This document shows positions 37,383-49,661 of a DNA stretch of 64,000 nt, piece by piece. Made by a program: the position numbers and the translations under genes. Each line of letters opens with the position of its first letter. Position 1 is the first letter of the stretch. The stretch spans positions 496,001 through 560,000 of the forward strand of contig JABSSW010000003.1 in NCBI GenBank assembly GCA_018902385.1, given 5' to 3'. Under the pieces are notes generated by a model. That model was given only the letters and a program-made list of their open reading frames with translations. It was not told the DNA's origin and did no database searches. The stretch comes from Physcia stellaris. Taxonomy: Eukaryota; Ascomycota; Lecanoromycetes; Caliciales; Physciaceae.

Positions 37383-38159
37383 TCATGATACGGACCGAGG
37401 AACTTCAATGCCGTAGTTTTCCTTTATCCTCTGTGCTCTCCTCTCCTCGTAACCTGGGCCATAGATGCCTGCAGTATTGATTAGTGTTGTTCGATCCATG
37501 AGCGGGGCGGAAGGGCTCACCTCTTCCCTCACCCAATTGATCTAGAGTCTCTTGTAGTGGTCTTCTTCTCGTTGTCCTCAGCATCTCCTTATGCTCATAC
37601 TCATCCCTCTCAAGATCACGCTTCCACCCCCAAAGTGAACCGCCAGTGTAATCAAAGACTGCTTCTGCTACTGCCAAACCAGCCCCGAGTCCTAAGATGG
37701 CAGGAAATGTTCGGACTAGCGTAAAATCAGCAAAAGTCATGGCGATCCCCTAGATGCTGACATTTCATCCCCACAACTGCTCCTCCAAAGAAGCCCCCGA
37801 TGGCAGGGTTCCAACTATCATCTTTCTCTCGTAGATTTGCCGCAGCGATACGTGTGAATTCGAAGGCCCCGCCCATTGCAGCTGTGTTTACGATTAGCTC
37901 TTTGCATCTTTAATCCCTCATGACCTCGACGTCATACCGAAGGTGGCCGTTGTCCCCCAAATTTCGTGATTACTGTCCAGGCGGTCACATTTTGTTTGGT
38001 AAGGGTATTCTGAACTGAAGAGAAGAATAGCCCAATGGCACCCATGGTCGCCGTTGTCCGCAAAGCGCCGCCGACCGCATCTTTGAAGACGTATGGCGGA
38101 GCTGCAGGCCGAATGGCATCTCGATACCGATCTGAAGCAATACCTGACGGTGACGCCAT
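37383..38159 (-). CDS. NADH:ubiquinone oxidoreductase 21.3 kDa subunit NUJM (apparent one-base frameshift)
   Basis: Supernumerary complex I membrane subunit of the Tim17-like family (NDUFA11/B14.7 counterpart). ATG 38159 gives MASPSGIASDRYRDAIRPAA; the open frame continues upstream to another ATG at 38312 but the shorter start fits the fungal family. Then AVGGALRTTATMGAIGLFFS and QNTLTKQNVTAWTVITKFGG. At a run of five C on the plus strand (37954-37958) the frame slips; six would give FGGTTATFAAMGGAFEFTRI across the next intron (GTATGA..AAACACAG). Then NLREKDDSWNPAIGGFFGG, another intron, RTFPAILGLGAGLAVAEAVF, DYTGGSLWGWKRD and, after a last intron near 37471-37523, GIYGPGYEERRAQRIKENYG with the end at 37383. 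All conserved blocks are present. About 195 residues. Confidence 0.85.
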
Positions 38160-38752
38160 CACGAAAATAAGAAAGCTGTAACGAAATTGGAGAACTTGGA
38201 GAAATGCCGGATCCGCTATGAAGCCGCACCCGGCCTGCTGCAATAATGGCGCTTCTACGGAGTAATTGGGTTTAGCGAAACCACGAGATGGTGAGGCTGA
38301 AGTTAGCGCCATGCATTAGATTAGTGAGCCGCAGAGCCGCTCTCTAGCTTAAGCTTCAAGCTTACTTTTAGTAGTCTTTACTCCAGAATTCGCAGAGCGA
38401 CAGAGTCAGCTACTTTATCTCAAAAGTACTACATCCTGGAGGCCAAACTCCACTGCTACAGATTGTTTCGATAATAGATAGCACGTATTCTCATGCAGTC
38501 ACCTTGCAGGCTCATGCTGGAAAGTGTAATCCGACTGTCCTTAGGCTGGTGATCAGGGCATCCTACAACCAACTCTCCCAACATCTTGGGTCTTTCATGC
38601 CGGTCCTCGAACGAGCCATTCTCTTCAGATGAAGTGCCCTTGCGAACCATGTTAGGTGATCTTTATCCGACGTGAAAACCCTCGATCAGCAACCAACGCT
38701 CAACCCTGAAGTTGTGAGGCCCACTATGAAAGCCTAAGCTTCGTCTAAAAGA
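38160..38752. promoter_or_regulatory. Divergent upstream region, NUJM / UBP2-like gene
   Basis: 593 bases between head-to-head starts. An in-frame ATG upstream of NUJM at 38312 could give a 51-residue N-terminal extension. No other feature is clear. Confidence 0.4.
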
Positions 38753-41700
38753 ATGGAGTTGAAGCTTAAGGGGGGTAAGTCCTGAAAGTATGGATTAGAA
38801 TGAGCTTCTGCTGATGTCATTCTTTCTTGCGGCAGGCAAGACCGCGCCTAAGTTGCTTAATGACATTTTACTCTACGACCCTCAGAACCAGAAAGCGGGT
38901 TTCAACTCTCTAGTGGATATACCTAGGTACGAAGAGGGAAAATGGAGTATAGATCCTATACCTCCGAGAAACAGCTGTCGCCATAAATGGATCCTTGACG
39001 AGGATCATACCGTGCTTCAATCTCTCAATCCTGAGACGGGTCGGCCCACGGAGTATTGGGTTACCGCTTATTGTTGTATTTGTCGAGGACAACTCAGCGT
39101 ATCACTCACTCTTCCGTCAGACCCAGCGTCCAAGCCGTGTCCAAGCTCAGAGTCTCCTTTACATCACTTTATCTCCCCTGATCACTTTTCCGATTCAATT
39201 GCCACAGTGCAGGGTTCAGCACAACTTGGAGAGCCAGGGGGCGTGCAGGAATTCATTTGTACACTGCCAGCCTGCAGTGCTAAATTGCTGGTAGTCTTTC
39301 GACCATCGAAGCTAATCCCGAGCTGGGTCAAACTCTTGACGGATCCACACTTAATTCGAGCTCGCGCCGAGCGTGCAATTGCAAGTGATCCCGAGCGCTT
39401 TGAAGGCCATTCAATCCCCAGTGGTGTAGAAGTGCTCTCAAACCTCCGGCAATACCTGTTAAATGGGATGCGAAGCGATGAATCCAAAGTCATCAATGGA
39501 CTTAACAAGCGGTGGCTACTATCTCTGGGGGAACCATGTATGGAGGTTCTTGCATACCTCGGTTTTATGAAAAAGGTACCTCATGTGGCAGTGCTTTGCT
39601 ACCAAACGCTCATCACCAGGGTAGGGGGTCGACTGGACGTGCCCAGCACCTGGACCAGCGACAGGTCCGACTTCGATCGAGTCTCTACACAATAGGCTCA
39701 ATCATGTGGAAAAGGAAATATTGATTTTGCTCTCGAAAGGGTCGAGTGAGGAACGGAAAGCAGCCAAGATTGACGTCAGTAATGAGAGCCCTTCTCCTTC
39801 GTTGAGAAAGCTCCTGGGTACTACGAAATGTGCGAGTCTCCTCGATCCATAAAAGGCGTAGAACTGATATAGGAAAGACAAAACAAAGCTGGGTTGGCAA
39901 CCTACTGGTCCAGCCGAGGAAGATCATCCGTTCGTAGATCCGTCTTTCTAGATTTCATGAAGTGAAGCAGATGTAAGGTATACTGACTCTGGCTCTAATA
40001 GTTTCTATGCTGGTCTTGGAGTTGTTGGAGACTTCCATGACGAGCTGATAGTCTTCGCCTATGATCGCCAACTGGCAACAGATCCAGCCAATTTAGCCTA
40101 TTACCTGGAATGTCTGCAAGGCATTTGCGAAGGCCGGGATGGCGCTCCGGACTTGCAGACCAAAGTACTCCTGGAGCAGACCGCCGACAAAGTCAGCAGT
40201 AGGGATCTTCGCTCTGCTTACAAGAAACTTGGTGTAGCCAGCAGTCTCGATGACGAAACGATCCTTGGCGCTTTCCAGGCTCGCCTACTTGACGCTCCTA
40301 ACCATCAGGAGGAGGAATTGCGAGAAGCTCTTCAAATGATAGGAACAAACCGTAAGAGTAGTAGACTGCGAGAGGCAGCTTCCATGGGTAAATAGATAGC
40401 CCCTGTTTTGATATTTGATCGCAAAAGCACGCCTACTGACGGCTCCATAGAGGTCAAGACCTATGAGCAGGCCTTGTCTTTTCTGAATGTCTCCGAGGAC
40501 TTCGCCGATGACGCTGTGATAGCTATGTTTACAACGAAAGTATGTTTTCTACTGATATAAATCACTTAATTTATCTCTCTGCACCTGGCGATGGCGAGTG
40601 ATGATTCAGGTCCTAATAGGTGCAAGGAGGTTTACTGATGTGTCCCCAATTAGGTCCATGATAGTCATTCCGACGAACCCCGAGCCCGCGAAGCTGTTCG
40701 AATCATTGCCGAACATCGGAACAGTAACGCCTTAAGAGCATGGTGCACGACTGGAGAGCTCGGCGAGGTAGAGATGGACATTGGACATGCATACAACCGC
40801 CTTGAAATCAGTGATCGAACCGTCGATGATGAGCTCGTTCTTGTAGCCTTCAAAACTTACGCCTCGGAAACCCCATCCCAGCTCGAGGATCTTAAGAAAG
40901 CGCTCAAAGCCATTGCGATCTCGAGAAACTCAAACCTGCTGCTAAACGAGCTTGGACTGGACCCAAGCTCAGAAGCGTACCCGATTTTCTACTGGCCTGT
41001 CGGTCTGGAGAATATCGGCAATACTTGTTATCTTAACAGTCTACTGCAGTCATATTTCACTGTTAAGCCGCTAAGGGAGCTCGTACTAGATATTGATCTA
41101 TATAGGATGCCTGTAGATGCTCAAAGTCTCGCGTCAAAGCGTGTGGGCTCGAGACAAGTATCGCGGCAGGAGGTTGAAAGGGCGCAGAAATGTAGGTACC
41201 ACTTCGTAATACTGAGTACCGCGTTAACTTTAAGTAGTCACCGTCGAGCTGCGAAGGCTGTTCCTGAACATGATTACTGCTCCAAAATCGGAGGTCAAAC
41301 CCGAGCAGGAGCTCGCTCGGCTTACACTAATGAGCTCGACTACCGAAGAGCAAGTACGTAGACGCTCAACCCTTCAGGGACCGCGTCCTTCACTAGGAGA
41401 GATCAATGGCGAAACAATACTTGGCCCTCTACCACCACCAAGTAACCAGGAGAATCAAATGGATTTCGAAATGATTGACCGGCCCCTCGCAGACATAAAG
41501 CAAGCCAGTAAATTAAGTGGCGAACCCGGTGCAGACGATTCAAGTTCTGGAACTCTCATTGATATTTCCATTCCAGGACAAGAACTTGGTGAAATGGATA
41601 AAATGGAGGACGTAAAGGAGTTCCAGCGAAGCATCTTGGAAGACAAAGAAAACCTACCCCCAACCAAGGAAGATTCCGCGCCACCCATGACTCCCGATAC

Positions 41701-43127
41701 TGACTTGATCGCGTTGAGCGATGCATCGCCCTCCAGAGCTAATCGGCAACTTCGTAGGCTTAGCCCAGTGCGGGAGAGCGAAATCAATGAGCGAGACGTA
41801 GTCGTGAAGGCTAGTCTACCCCCACCCAATCGACCTCCTCCTGTTCCTCCAAGACCCGAGCAGGAAGCCAAGGTATCTATCCAGGAGCAGCTTGAGATCG
41901 GCGCGCAGCAAGATGTCACAGAAGTTATCGGCAATGTGCTATTCCAATTGCAGTGCGCGATCAAACCAGAGCAGTTCGACCAGAATAGAGAACAAATCGA
42001 TATGGTCAAGAGACTGTTCTACGGTAAACTCAAGTCCATCACAACAAACCAAGCCGGCACTACGAGATCCAATGAAGCGTATTGCTCCGATATCAAGGTC
42101 AACGTGTTCTCCGACCCTCCACCTGCCAACATCTATGCGGCTTTGGATGGCGCCTTCGATGAGCAGGACGTCGAGGTAGCAGGTGCCGTTGAGCCTCAGT
42201 ACACCACAATCAGTCTACTGCCGCCGATACTACAGATTCACATCAACCGAACGAACTTCGACCGAGAAAAGCAAAGCAACATCAAATCAAACCATCTGTT
42301 CGATTTCACCGATACTATCTACGTTGATAGGTATACAGATCTGGCTGACCCTGAACTCGTGGAGCGACGTAAACAGAAATGGGCGTGGAAAAAGCAGCTC
42401 CTCGACCTGGAAGCCCGCAGAAAACGGTTAGAGGTTGATGGTCCTGAAAAATTCGGTCAGCTGCGCAAATTGTTGGAGAATATCAATAGTCCTGAGGATA
42501 AAAACCCTATCGAAGTGACCAAGACATTATTGGAGAAGCTTGAGAGCGAGGAGATCAGGCTCAAGGACGAAGCACAAGGTAAGTCGTCTATTGCTGAACA
42601 ACGAAAAGTAAAAATGGTAATACTGATTATTCTGAGCAGTGATTACTTCGCAAATCAAGGACATACGGACGAATATAGACACGCAATTCGTGGATCAAAA
42701 AGAACTCTGTTACCGCCTTCATTCGGTCTTCATCCATCGCGGTGGAGCCAGCTCTGGTCATTACTGGATCTACATCTATGACTTTGAGCAGAAGATCTGG
42801 CGTAAATACAACGACGGATACGTGACTAGAGCCAACGAGACCGAGGTCTTCGGCCGTGACCCCTTGATGCCGCCGGCTACGCCTTACTTTCTCACTTATA
42901 TCAGGGATGGCCTACAGGAGGATGTGATTGAATGTGTCTGCCGTGAGCCGATTGAGGAGACGCCGGTGCCTATCGAGGACACGATTATGGATGACGTAAT
43001 CCCAAGCGTTGAGATCGGACATAGTCAGGAGATGACGGAGAAGCATGGCGTCGGCAACCAGAGGAGGGAATACGTCCCGATCACGGAGTGGGATTCCAGC
43101 AACGCGGCAGAGCTGACGAATTGGTAA
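38753..43127 (+). CDS. Ubiquitin carboxyl-terminal hydrolase, UBP2-like
   Basis: A large deubiquitinase; yeast Ubp2 trims K63 chains and opposes Rsp5. ATG 38753 (MELKLKG) in a tiny exon joins through a GTAAGT..GCGGCAG intron to GKTAPKLLNDILLYDPQNQK. An N-terminal zinc-finger-like region has RHKWILDEDHT, EYWVTAYCCICRGQ and EFICTLPACSAKL. Later FYAGLGVVGDFHDELIVFAY, YYLECLQGICEGRDGA and repeated UBP2-type helical modules (SAYKKLGV..SLDDETILGAF; HAYNRLEIS..TVDDELVLVAF) precede the catalytic domain. The Cys box is GLENIGNTCYLNSLLQ; the His box is HSVFIHRGGASSGHYWIYIY with KYNDGYV. Between them lies a long S/P/E-rich insertion. A short intron at about 39574-39619 is needed to join YLGFMKK to GVDWTCP; others lie near 39935-40005 and 42581-42637. 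About 1,250 residues. Catalytic Cys and His are present. Confidence 0.9.
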
Positions 43128-43499
43128 GCCGTTTGACCTGTGGCAGCTTTGTCGGCTAAGGCCCTTTTCCCAGGCTGAACGATCTCTAGGTCGTGATTTA
43201 TTCTTGTGTAAAACAGGTCGTCCGAGGCGAAAAGTTCTCTTACGGGCATTCGGTTTGCATAGCGTGGAAGCATAGCAAATTACTCAGAATCTGTAATTAG
43301 ATGGTTTGATACCCAGGTAGAAATCGAGAAGCCTTGAGTGGCCTGCTGTTTCTGTCTCATAGTCTCTCCAGCAAGTTCCCAGAGCTATGTTCAGTGGGCT
43401 AATGCTTGCAGGATGGAGGCAATACGTCCAGGGTTGAGGATCCCGATCATTTGCTTGTTCTTCAGAGCAATTCCACCGGCTCTGTCATCTCTCCGACTG
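43128..43499. other. Convergent 3' intergenic region, UBP2-like / Clr5 gene
   Basis: 372 bases between the two stops. A minus-strand frame at 43391-43711 overlaps the end of the Clr5 gene in another frame and could be an alternative C-terminal exon, but nothing supports it. Confidence 0.4.
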
Positions 43500-45274
43500 T
43501 CAAAAAACCCGATCAGCCTCATCTGGACATCCCCACTCTGTGAGCCATTCGGCATATGTGACAAGGTAGGCCCTTGCCAAGCCATAATATACTGGTCCTG
43601 ACGCCAGGTATGTATCAATACTCTCTCGGAGCTTGAGCTCTGCCTCGAATGTCTCTCCATATATCTTGTGAACAAAGGCCAGCAAGTAGAGTCCTCTAGC
43701 ACGAATACCAAAGCCAGCCTTGCCAGGCGGGGCGTATGAAAGCATTTCCTGAGCGACTTGTTCGGCCTCCAAATAATTTTGCTCTATTATCAAGACCTCT
43801 GCCAATGTGAGGCGCAGATAGGCGAGTCTCCCATCGTAAGGATCCAATTGGGTCTCAAGAGTCTGCAATGCTTGCTTTGCCTTCATTTTTGCTTGATTGA
43901 CATTGGTTCTCGCGGCCATGCGTGTGCGATATCTGCTATAATCAAGAGTAGTTTTGTGCGTAGGACCGAGCACGGCCTCGAGACATACATTAATGCTCTC
44001 AAAAGCCTTGAGCATAAGCTCTGCCCAGTAAATCGTTTCCAACGACGCCAAGAAACCACAGACGATACCGAGGGGATGCTCAGGTCCTAGTACTACTGAA
44101 CCCAGGCAGCAAAATTGTCTCAGAGTCACTATTGCTATGCCGTGATTTCCAGTACGGAGGCATTCGCTGATCGAATAAAAAATGCAGAGCAATGTGTCAG
44201 GTTCCTCAGCTTGTAAGGCCGCTTTGATATGACTATGTGCGACCTGTGCAGGTTATGGAGTCAGCTTTTTTCATGCAAAGTTTTGTTCGACATGACTCAG
44301 AATTCCGAGGTCATTTTTGCTTTTAGGGTATATCTAAAGACTTATGTGAGCGGCAAAGGGGAATCTGAAGCGTAATCACATAGAGAAACCTTAGGTCAGT
44401 GTTGCTCATTCAATCGATGTTACAGAGTTGAGCATGTCTCAAGTGCCCATGGCTCAGTATCAACATTCAAATACCAGCAGATCATACCAAAAGTAAAGAA
44501 ATAGTCCGAAATGTACATACATTGATTGCCTCCACTGCAGCCGAGAAACGTTTCAGGTTGAAGAAATTATTGGCTAGATAGAGCTGATCCTGGATTTCGT
44601 TAAGGTGGTTTGCACTCGCTATAGCTGCTTTCCTACTGTAGCAGCTAAACAACGGCTCGGTCTTGACCCATGTCCCTGAATCAAACGAGCCACGAAAGTA
44701 GTCTCGAATGCTGATAAGAATCCGCTCCGGGTCCGCAAGCTCTCTAGGCGTCGACAGCGGAGACACCACGGGCGTGAAGCACATCACAGCTTCCGGCGTC
44801 AATGAGGTTGTACGTCTCGCAAGCACTTCTTCGACGGATACGCCTTTGCGTTTCCAATAACGGACAACGTCTGCAAATTCAACGGGTCGACCACGGATCT
44901 CGAACCTCGATGATTTGCCCTGTTGGTGCCGAAGATGGTTTTGGCGGACGACGGCACGCATCTCATTCTCTTTGTGATTCTTGTCGATACCCCACATTGT
45001 GAAATGGTTCTTGTACATCTTCGTCCTAGAAGATTTGAGACATTGCAAATTTGGAGAAGGAGAGAAAGATTGCTTACGTGGCTTTGAAGCCGTGATCGCG
45101 TTCCATAACGCGCATGACTTCTTTAAGCTTATTGTCGGCATAGAGCTGGGCGATAAGTGGTCTGTACCTTTCCCAGGCCTCCTTGGTGGCCCAGCTAGGC
45201 GCTTGAGTGGAGGGTACCATGTTCTGGGTAGTCGTTGGTGGTATTATGAAGTTACTGGGTGTGATTAAATCCAT
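43500..45274 (-). CDS. Clr5-domain protein
   Basis: ATG 45274 (MDLITPSNFIIPPTTTQN). The N-terminal Clr5 domain reads WERYRPLIAQLYADNKLKEV, MRVMERDHGFKAT, then after an intron (about 45024-45075) KMYKNHFTMWGIDKNHKENE, the defining pattern of fungal Clr5 proteins. A linker (RGRPVEFADVVRYWKRKGVS) leads into a C-terminal helical region with TPR-like pairs (LRLTLAEVLIIEQNYLEAEQ, LYLLAFVHKIYGETFEAE), on the far side of a gap with one or more introns near 44193-44510. It ends CPDEADRVF. About 540 residues. Fission yeast Clr5 acts in gene silencing, but filamentous fungi carry many lineage-specific Clr5 genes of unknown role. The internal intron structure is uncertain. Confidence 0.75.
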
Positions 45275-46048
45275 CTCAAGTATGCTTTATCACAACGAAG
45301 ACTGGGGAGAAGAGCAGGGGAAATGAAGCCTTACTTAAAAATCTTAAGTACGGACTTGTAACGAAGCATCTGGTATGAGAAACGGGGACGAGATTCCATC
45401 CTACCTTTATAGCAAGACCGAGAACACCGAGAGCATATCATACGTCAGCGTGACCTCTCACTACAAAAGTTCTACGCAGAACATTCGGCCTTGTTTGAGG
45501 TGAGGCTGCATTTTGCCAAGTCTACAAAGTTCCATGCATGGTATGGATTCGATTGGCCACAACAGAAGTTCTCTGCAGGAGCAACCCAGGCGGTATGAGG
45601 AAGGAGGTTAGCGCCAGGTCAAGCCATCATCTGCATGGAAACTTTTGACGGCCGTGGCAGGAGCGCCTCAGCTCTTTCCCTTCTCACCCTCCACGAATCG
45701 CAAGAAATAAGCCGCGCCGTTTCGAAGCGGGACATGGACCTGGGTGTTATGCGATCTACGAGCTTGGGTATTTTTAATGGGTCTGACCTACGCCAATCAG
45801 TTCACCCCTTCGAAGTGTTCTTACTACAGACCCTGACGCTTACATTTCGGTTCGGACGGCAATATCAGACGATGTTGCGTCTAGCAAAGATACTGGAGAG
45901 GAAATGCATTATTTCGCGCTCAATATCCCGATCCGAGGCTTTCTTTCATCGTCGGTCACAGCTATGATGCTCTGTATCGTCTTTCGGTGTATAACGAGTG
46001 AAGGGATAATGATTTCCGAGAAAAATTGGTAACCCGACAACCCACGAC
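45275..46048. other. Intergenic Clr5 gene - Pth11-like gene
   Basis: 774 bases. An ATG-initiated 110-codon frame at 45635-45967 (+; METFDGRGRSASALSLL) has no family signature and no visible introns or upstream pyrimidine tract; I leave it as an unsupported candidate. Confidence 0.35.
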
Positions 46049-47445
46049 TCATACACTTGTGATTTCAACGCTTCTCCTTACACTGATCACTCCGGGGCCG
46101 CGTCTTCCGTCCAATTCATTTTGCCGCTCAGCCAGAGTCTGCGCGACGTGGCCAATACTGACAACATGCAGCGCTCCTTTGCCAGCCTGCGAGTACAAAT
46201 CGTGATCTGTTCTTACCTCTCGACCTAGGATATCCCGCGCCACCGGCAAGGCTGCGTTTGACTCATTGTGTGTGGACAAAGTTCTCTTCCCACGGCTAAA
46301 GCTACTGAACGACTTGGACAAAAAGGCTGGGATGACCGAGACCGTGCAGAGCGGGCGGTACGTCACGACACAGGCGCAGAGGATGGCCGTCGCCGGCTCA
46401 ATCAGTGACCACACGTATTCACAAACGATAGTATCTATATTTCACAGATCAGCATACAGCTTGTTTCGAGAAGCAGCAGAAGAATTACAAGACACGTCAT
46501 CCTTTTGCAATCCGCCGATAGACCGGATGCGCATTACTGCTGCGATGCAAACACTATCCAGCAGACTCCTTAATTATTGTTCACCAAACATCGATCTGTG
46601 CAGGAGTGATGGGGAACACCTTACAAGCCACCGAGAAGAAAAATACCCGAGAGCGTGATCTTTTGCTTTGTGGAGATCTGAAGGCCCCATACCATATGCA
46701 TTGGAAGGCATAATACGATTATGTCAAGTACCTAGACACCCTAGGTTCAGTCTTCATACGCATGCAATTCAACAGATTTGGGATTTACCCACCATGTTCG
46801 CGGCGGTGATGCCCCAGTAATATGCTTGCAGGTCTATACATTTGTCTGTGAATAGCATAGTGGCGTCAAATACCGCACTGATGGGGTGGCATTGGAATAT
46901 ATCTGTCAGAACTGCAGCTATGAACCACGCCATGCAGAGACCGGCCACGGAAAGGGTAAGTAATTTGAAGGTGCGGGTGACGAATAGACGACGGTAGAGC
47001 AGAAGGATTGAGAGCTTGACGATGGTTATGGTCAGGGAATAAGCCAACACAGTGGGCAGGAGAGTCTGTTGTTGTTAGATGTTGGTGACTACAGTGTCCC
47101 CCTAATCCGAACAGTCTTACCTTAAGCACCAGTGTCGTTTCGGACCTATCCAAACTCTGTATCGGTCTCCCCAAACCGCCGAGTTTGACCACTGCATCAA
47201 ATTTAGCGAGTGGGTATTACATTTGGCACAGTGCGCTACTACTCACTAATGACACTGGAACAGACCATGGCCAAGAGCGGTAGCAAGCTGCCCACGATGA
47301 GCCAGTCATCAATCGCTAGAGCAGCTTTACTCTTTGATCTCGCAAGGAGCCGAAGAGCCACGGCAACAGTGGCCATGACACCCATGGCAACGCTGTTGTT
47401 GATCGCGTGGGCCCCGAAAGGGTTGTCTCGAGAAGAGGAATCCAT
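46049..47445 (-). CDS. Pth11-like fungal rhodopsin-domain 7-TM protein
   Basis: Integral membrane protein of the fungal rhodopsin/Pth11 group, thought to sense surface or nutrient cues. ATG 47445 (MDSSSRDNPFGAHAINNSVA). TM1 is MGVMATVAVALRLLAR, followed by AALAIDDWLIVGSLLPLLAM; an intron leads to VVKLGGLGRPIQSLDRSETT, another to AYSLTITIVKLSILLLYRRL and LLTLSVAGLCMAWFIAAVLT, DIFQCHPISAVFD and LQAYYWGITAANMV. Minus-strand exons then give DIIVLCLPMHMVWGLQISTK and KITLSGIFLLGG, CIAAVMRIRSIGGLQKDDV, and YVWSLIEPATAILCACVVTY. The conserved signatures (QCxPxxAxxD, LSGIFxLGG, WSLIEPATAI) are present. It lacks an N-terminal CFEM domain and ends after a polar tail. About 350 residues. Around 46420-46560 the exon borders are uncertain; the opposite-strand frame there is a shadow. 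Confidence 0.8.
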
Positions 47446-49661
47446 CTCAAAGCTCCGAATGATGATAGCTAAAGTAGGAGAAGGTCTCTGTGAATTGCGG
47501 ACAGACAAAGACTCTAGGGTAATGGATGAATGGAAACAATGATTGAAATTGCAAGCACGAGTTTGGGCACGAAGCAAGAACAGACCTACAAAGTTGAAGT
47601 GTACATCCAAAGTCAACGACGTATATCGAGTAGCTACATACCTTTTCTTATATTGAAGATTTAAAGACTTAAAGGGACGGCGTACGATCGGCCCAGGTTC
47701 GTGGGAGATCGGAACCATTACTGGATGCAGCGACTGGCAGATGCGCGTCTCTATGGATAGGTTATGCATTCAAGTTGCACTGAGTTGCCTTCTTCGGTGT
47801 TGGACTCCAGCCATGAAATTGATACGCCGAACACATGCAATGAACGAGTATACTTGTGGCAATGCTGCAAGCTGCATTGCATATTGTTACCGGCAGACAC
47901 AGACAGTAATCCATCAGAATGACTACCTACGACGTTCCGCACTGAACCTTCAACGATATTTCCAGCGTCTACATTGGAGCGACCATTCTTTTTAAGATCT
48001 AGCTCGTGGACTTCTTGCATGCCATGAAACGTAGTGAGAGGATAGTCTGGGTCACACAAAATGCACGCAGCAGCCATTACATGCCCAAGGGTCCATATCA
48101 AAGAGACTCTGACTCCGACACTTACCATTTTTTGGCGTAGGTTATCTTATCTACTTTGATGAGAGTTTAAGGCAAGGGACTGGAATCTGCAGTTGGTTTT
48201 TGGCCAGACCGATCTCCATTCTATTATTTCTGCTCCATGCGTCGACAGCCTGAGAGGACTGGTCGTCTGTGATTTGAGCAAAATTGCCGCAGTTGCCTGA
48301 ACGAGGCCGAAGGATGATGGCCCAAGAATGAAGAGCTGCGAAAAGACTCCACCCAGCACAGCCAAACCAGTGGATTACGTGTGCATGGTAAGCACGGTCA
48401 AAGAGAGACCTGAAGATATATCCCACAGCGTTTGGGTGCAATACGTGTTGCAGCCATGATTTGTTATAAACCACCCTAGAAGCGAGGAACAAGAGCGATG
48501 GGACATGTCAACCCGTAAGCATGTCTCGGGTGCAGAGCGTCATCTATGGTGTTCTAACCGTGCGAGTTGAACTTTTCGACCACCATCGCTCATGCTGTGT
48601 CACTCCATGCGCCGCTGGCTGAGGATGCTGTTCCGCCTTAATGTGCATTTTTCAGACATCCATGAGGACTTTTGGACGGTTCGCGATACTCGGATAGTAA
48701 GTATCTGCTCGCCTTACTTCTAGCCTGGTAGCCTTATTTGCCTTAAACAACGCTCTGCAATTGCCACCATCAACTACCCCACCATTGTGGTCGTACGCAT
48801 CGATGGCCCGTGAGGCACGCAGAAGCGGTCCTCTCGGATTGATTGTTCTTTCAATTGGTCGTCCTATGACTGTTGAAGGCACCAAACGCATCCTCTTGCC
48901 GAGTGCCAATGACTTGAAAGCCTGACCCTTGCCCTTATGGCTTCCGGAACTTTGCAAGCAGATGCCGCGACACCGTCTTCAGAAGTATGATGCTGTTTTC
49001 ATGACCCTTCGATAGCGAGAACATGTGGTCATGACATATATTGACATTGTCTCCTGTATTTCCCTGGAGTCTGGACGCTCCGGAACATCATGTAGAAATT
49101 CATTATTGGTCCATACCGATGCTTTCAGAAGCGTTTCATGGTCTCATTGGAACATTCCTTTCCGGTGGTCTAGCTGATGGAACCGATACCCAGCGAGACT
49201 TCTCCACTTTGCCGTCCGATGTCTTTCATTCAACCAATACTGTCCTTAACATACGTATTATCCTATCACTATTGGGTCAAAAATGGTAAATCTTTGGCGG
49301 TGCTTCCGAACTTCTAGCACCACTGTTCTGTATTACAAGTCTCAAGGTTTTTATACTGCAGATCAGGGGCTTTTGACATATGCAATGGACAAGTAAGTCG
49401 GAGGATGTGCGTAGAAGGGGTTCGGGCTCATGGGACACAGATAAGTAGTATCAGATTAAAGAACAAGACATTGCTTCGCATGATTTCGAGCCTTTACGAG
49501 ATGTTCATCAAGTAGCAGAAACGCGCTAGCACACGCTAAAGCCCAGAGTGTTTTACGCGTATTTGTAAGTATGATGGCTTCCCTTCCATCTGCATGTGAG
49601 AGTTCCTCTGTTATTTTACTCATTGAATCCCCGGCACCTGTTTCAAAACCCAGATTTAACA
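47446..49661. other. Long gene-poor region
   Basis: 2.2 kb without a supported gene. Several open frames on the minus strand (47751-48128, 48151-48492, 48652-48957) have no recognisable domain, and joining them by splice sites gives no family signature. This could be decayed coding sequence, a non-coding transcript or plain spacer. Confidence 0.4.

Noticed and set aside
41455-42009. 184-codon minus-strand frame
   Set aside because: Antisense to the UBP2-like exon, rich in S/L as is typical of mirrored disordered sequence.
45635-45967. ATG-initiated 110-codon frame
   Set aside because: No recognisable family, splice or promoter support; within chance length for this gap.
46266-46658. 130-codon plus-strand frame
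   Set aside because: Antisense to the C-terminal exons of the Pth11-like gene, whose conserved motifs lie on the minus strand.
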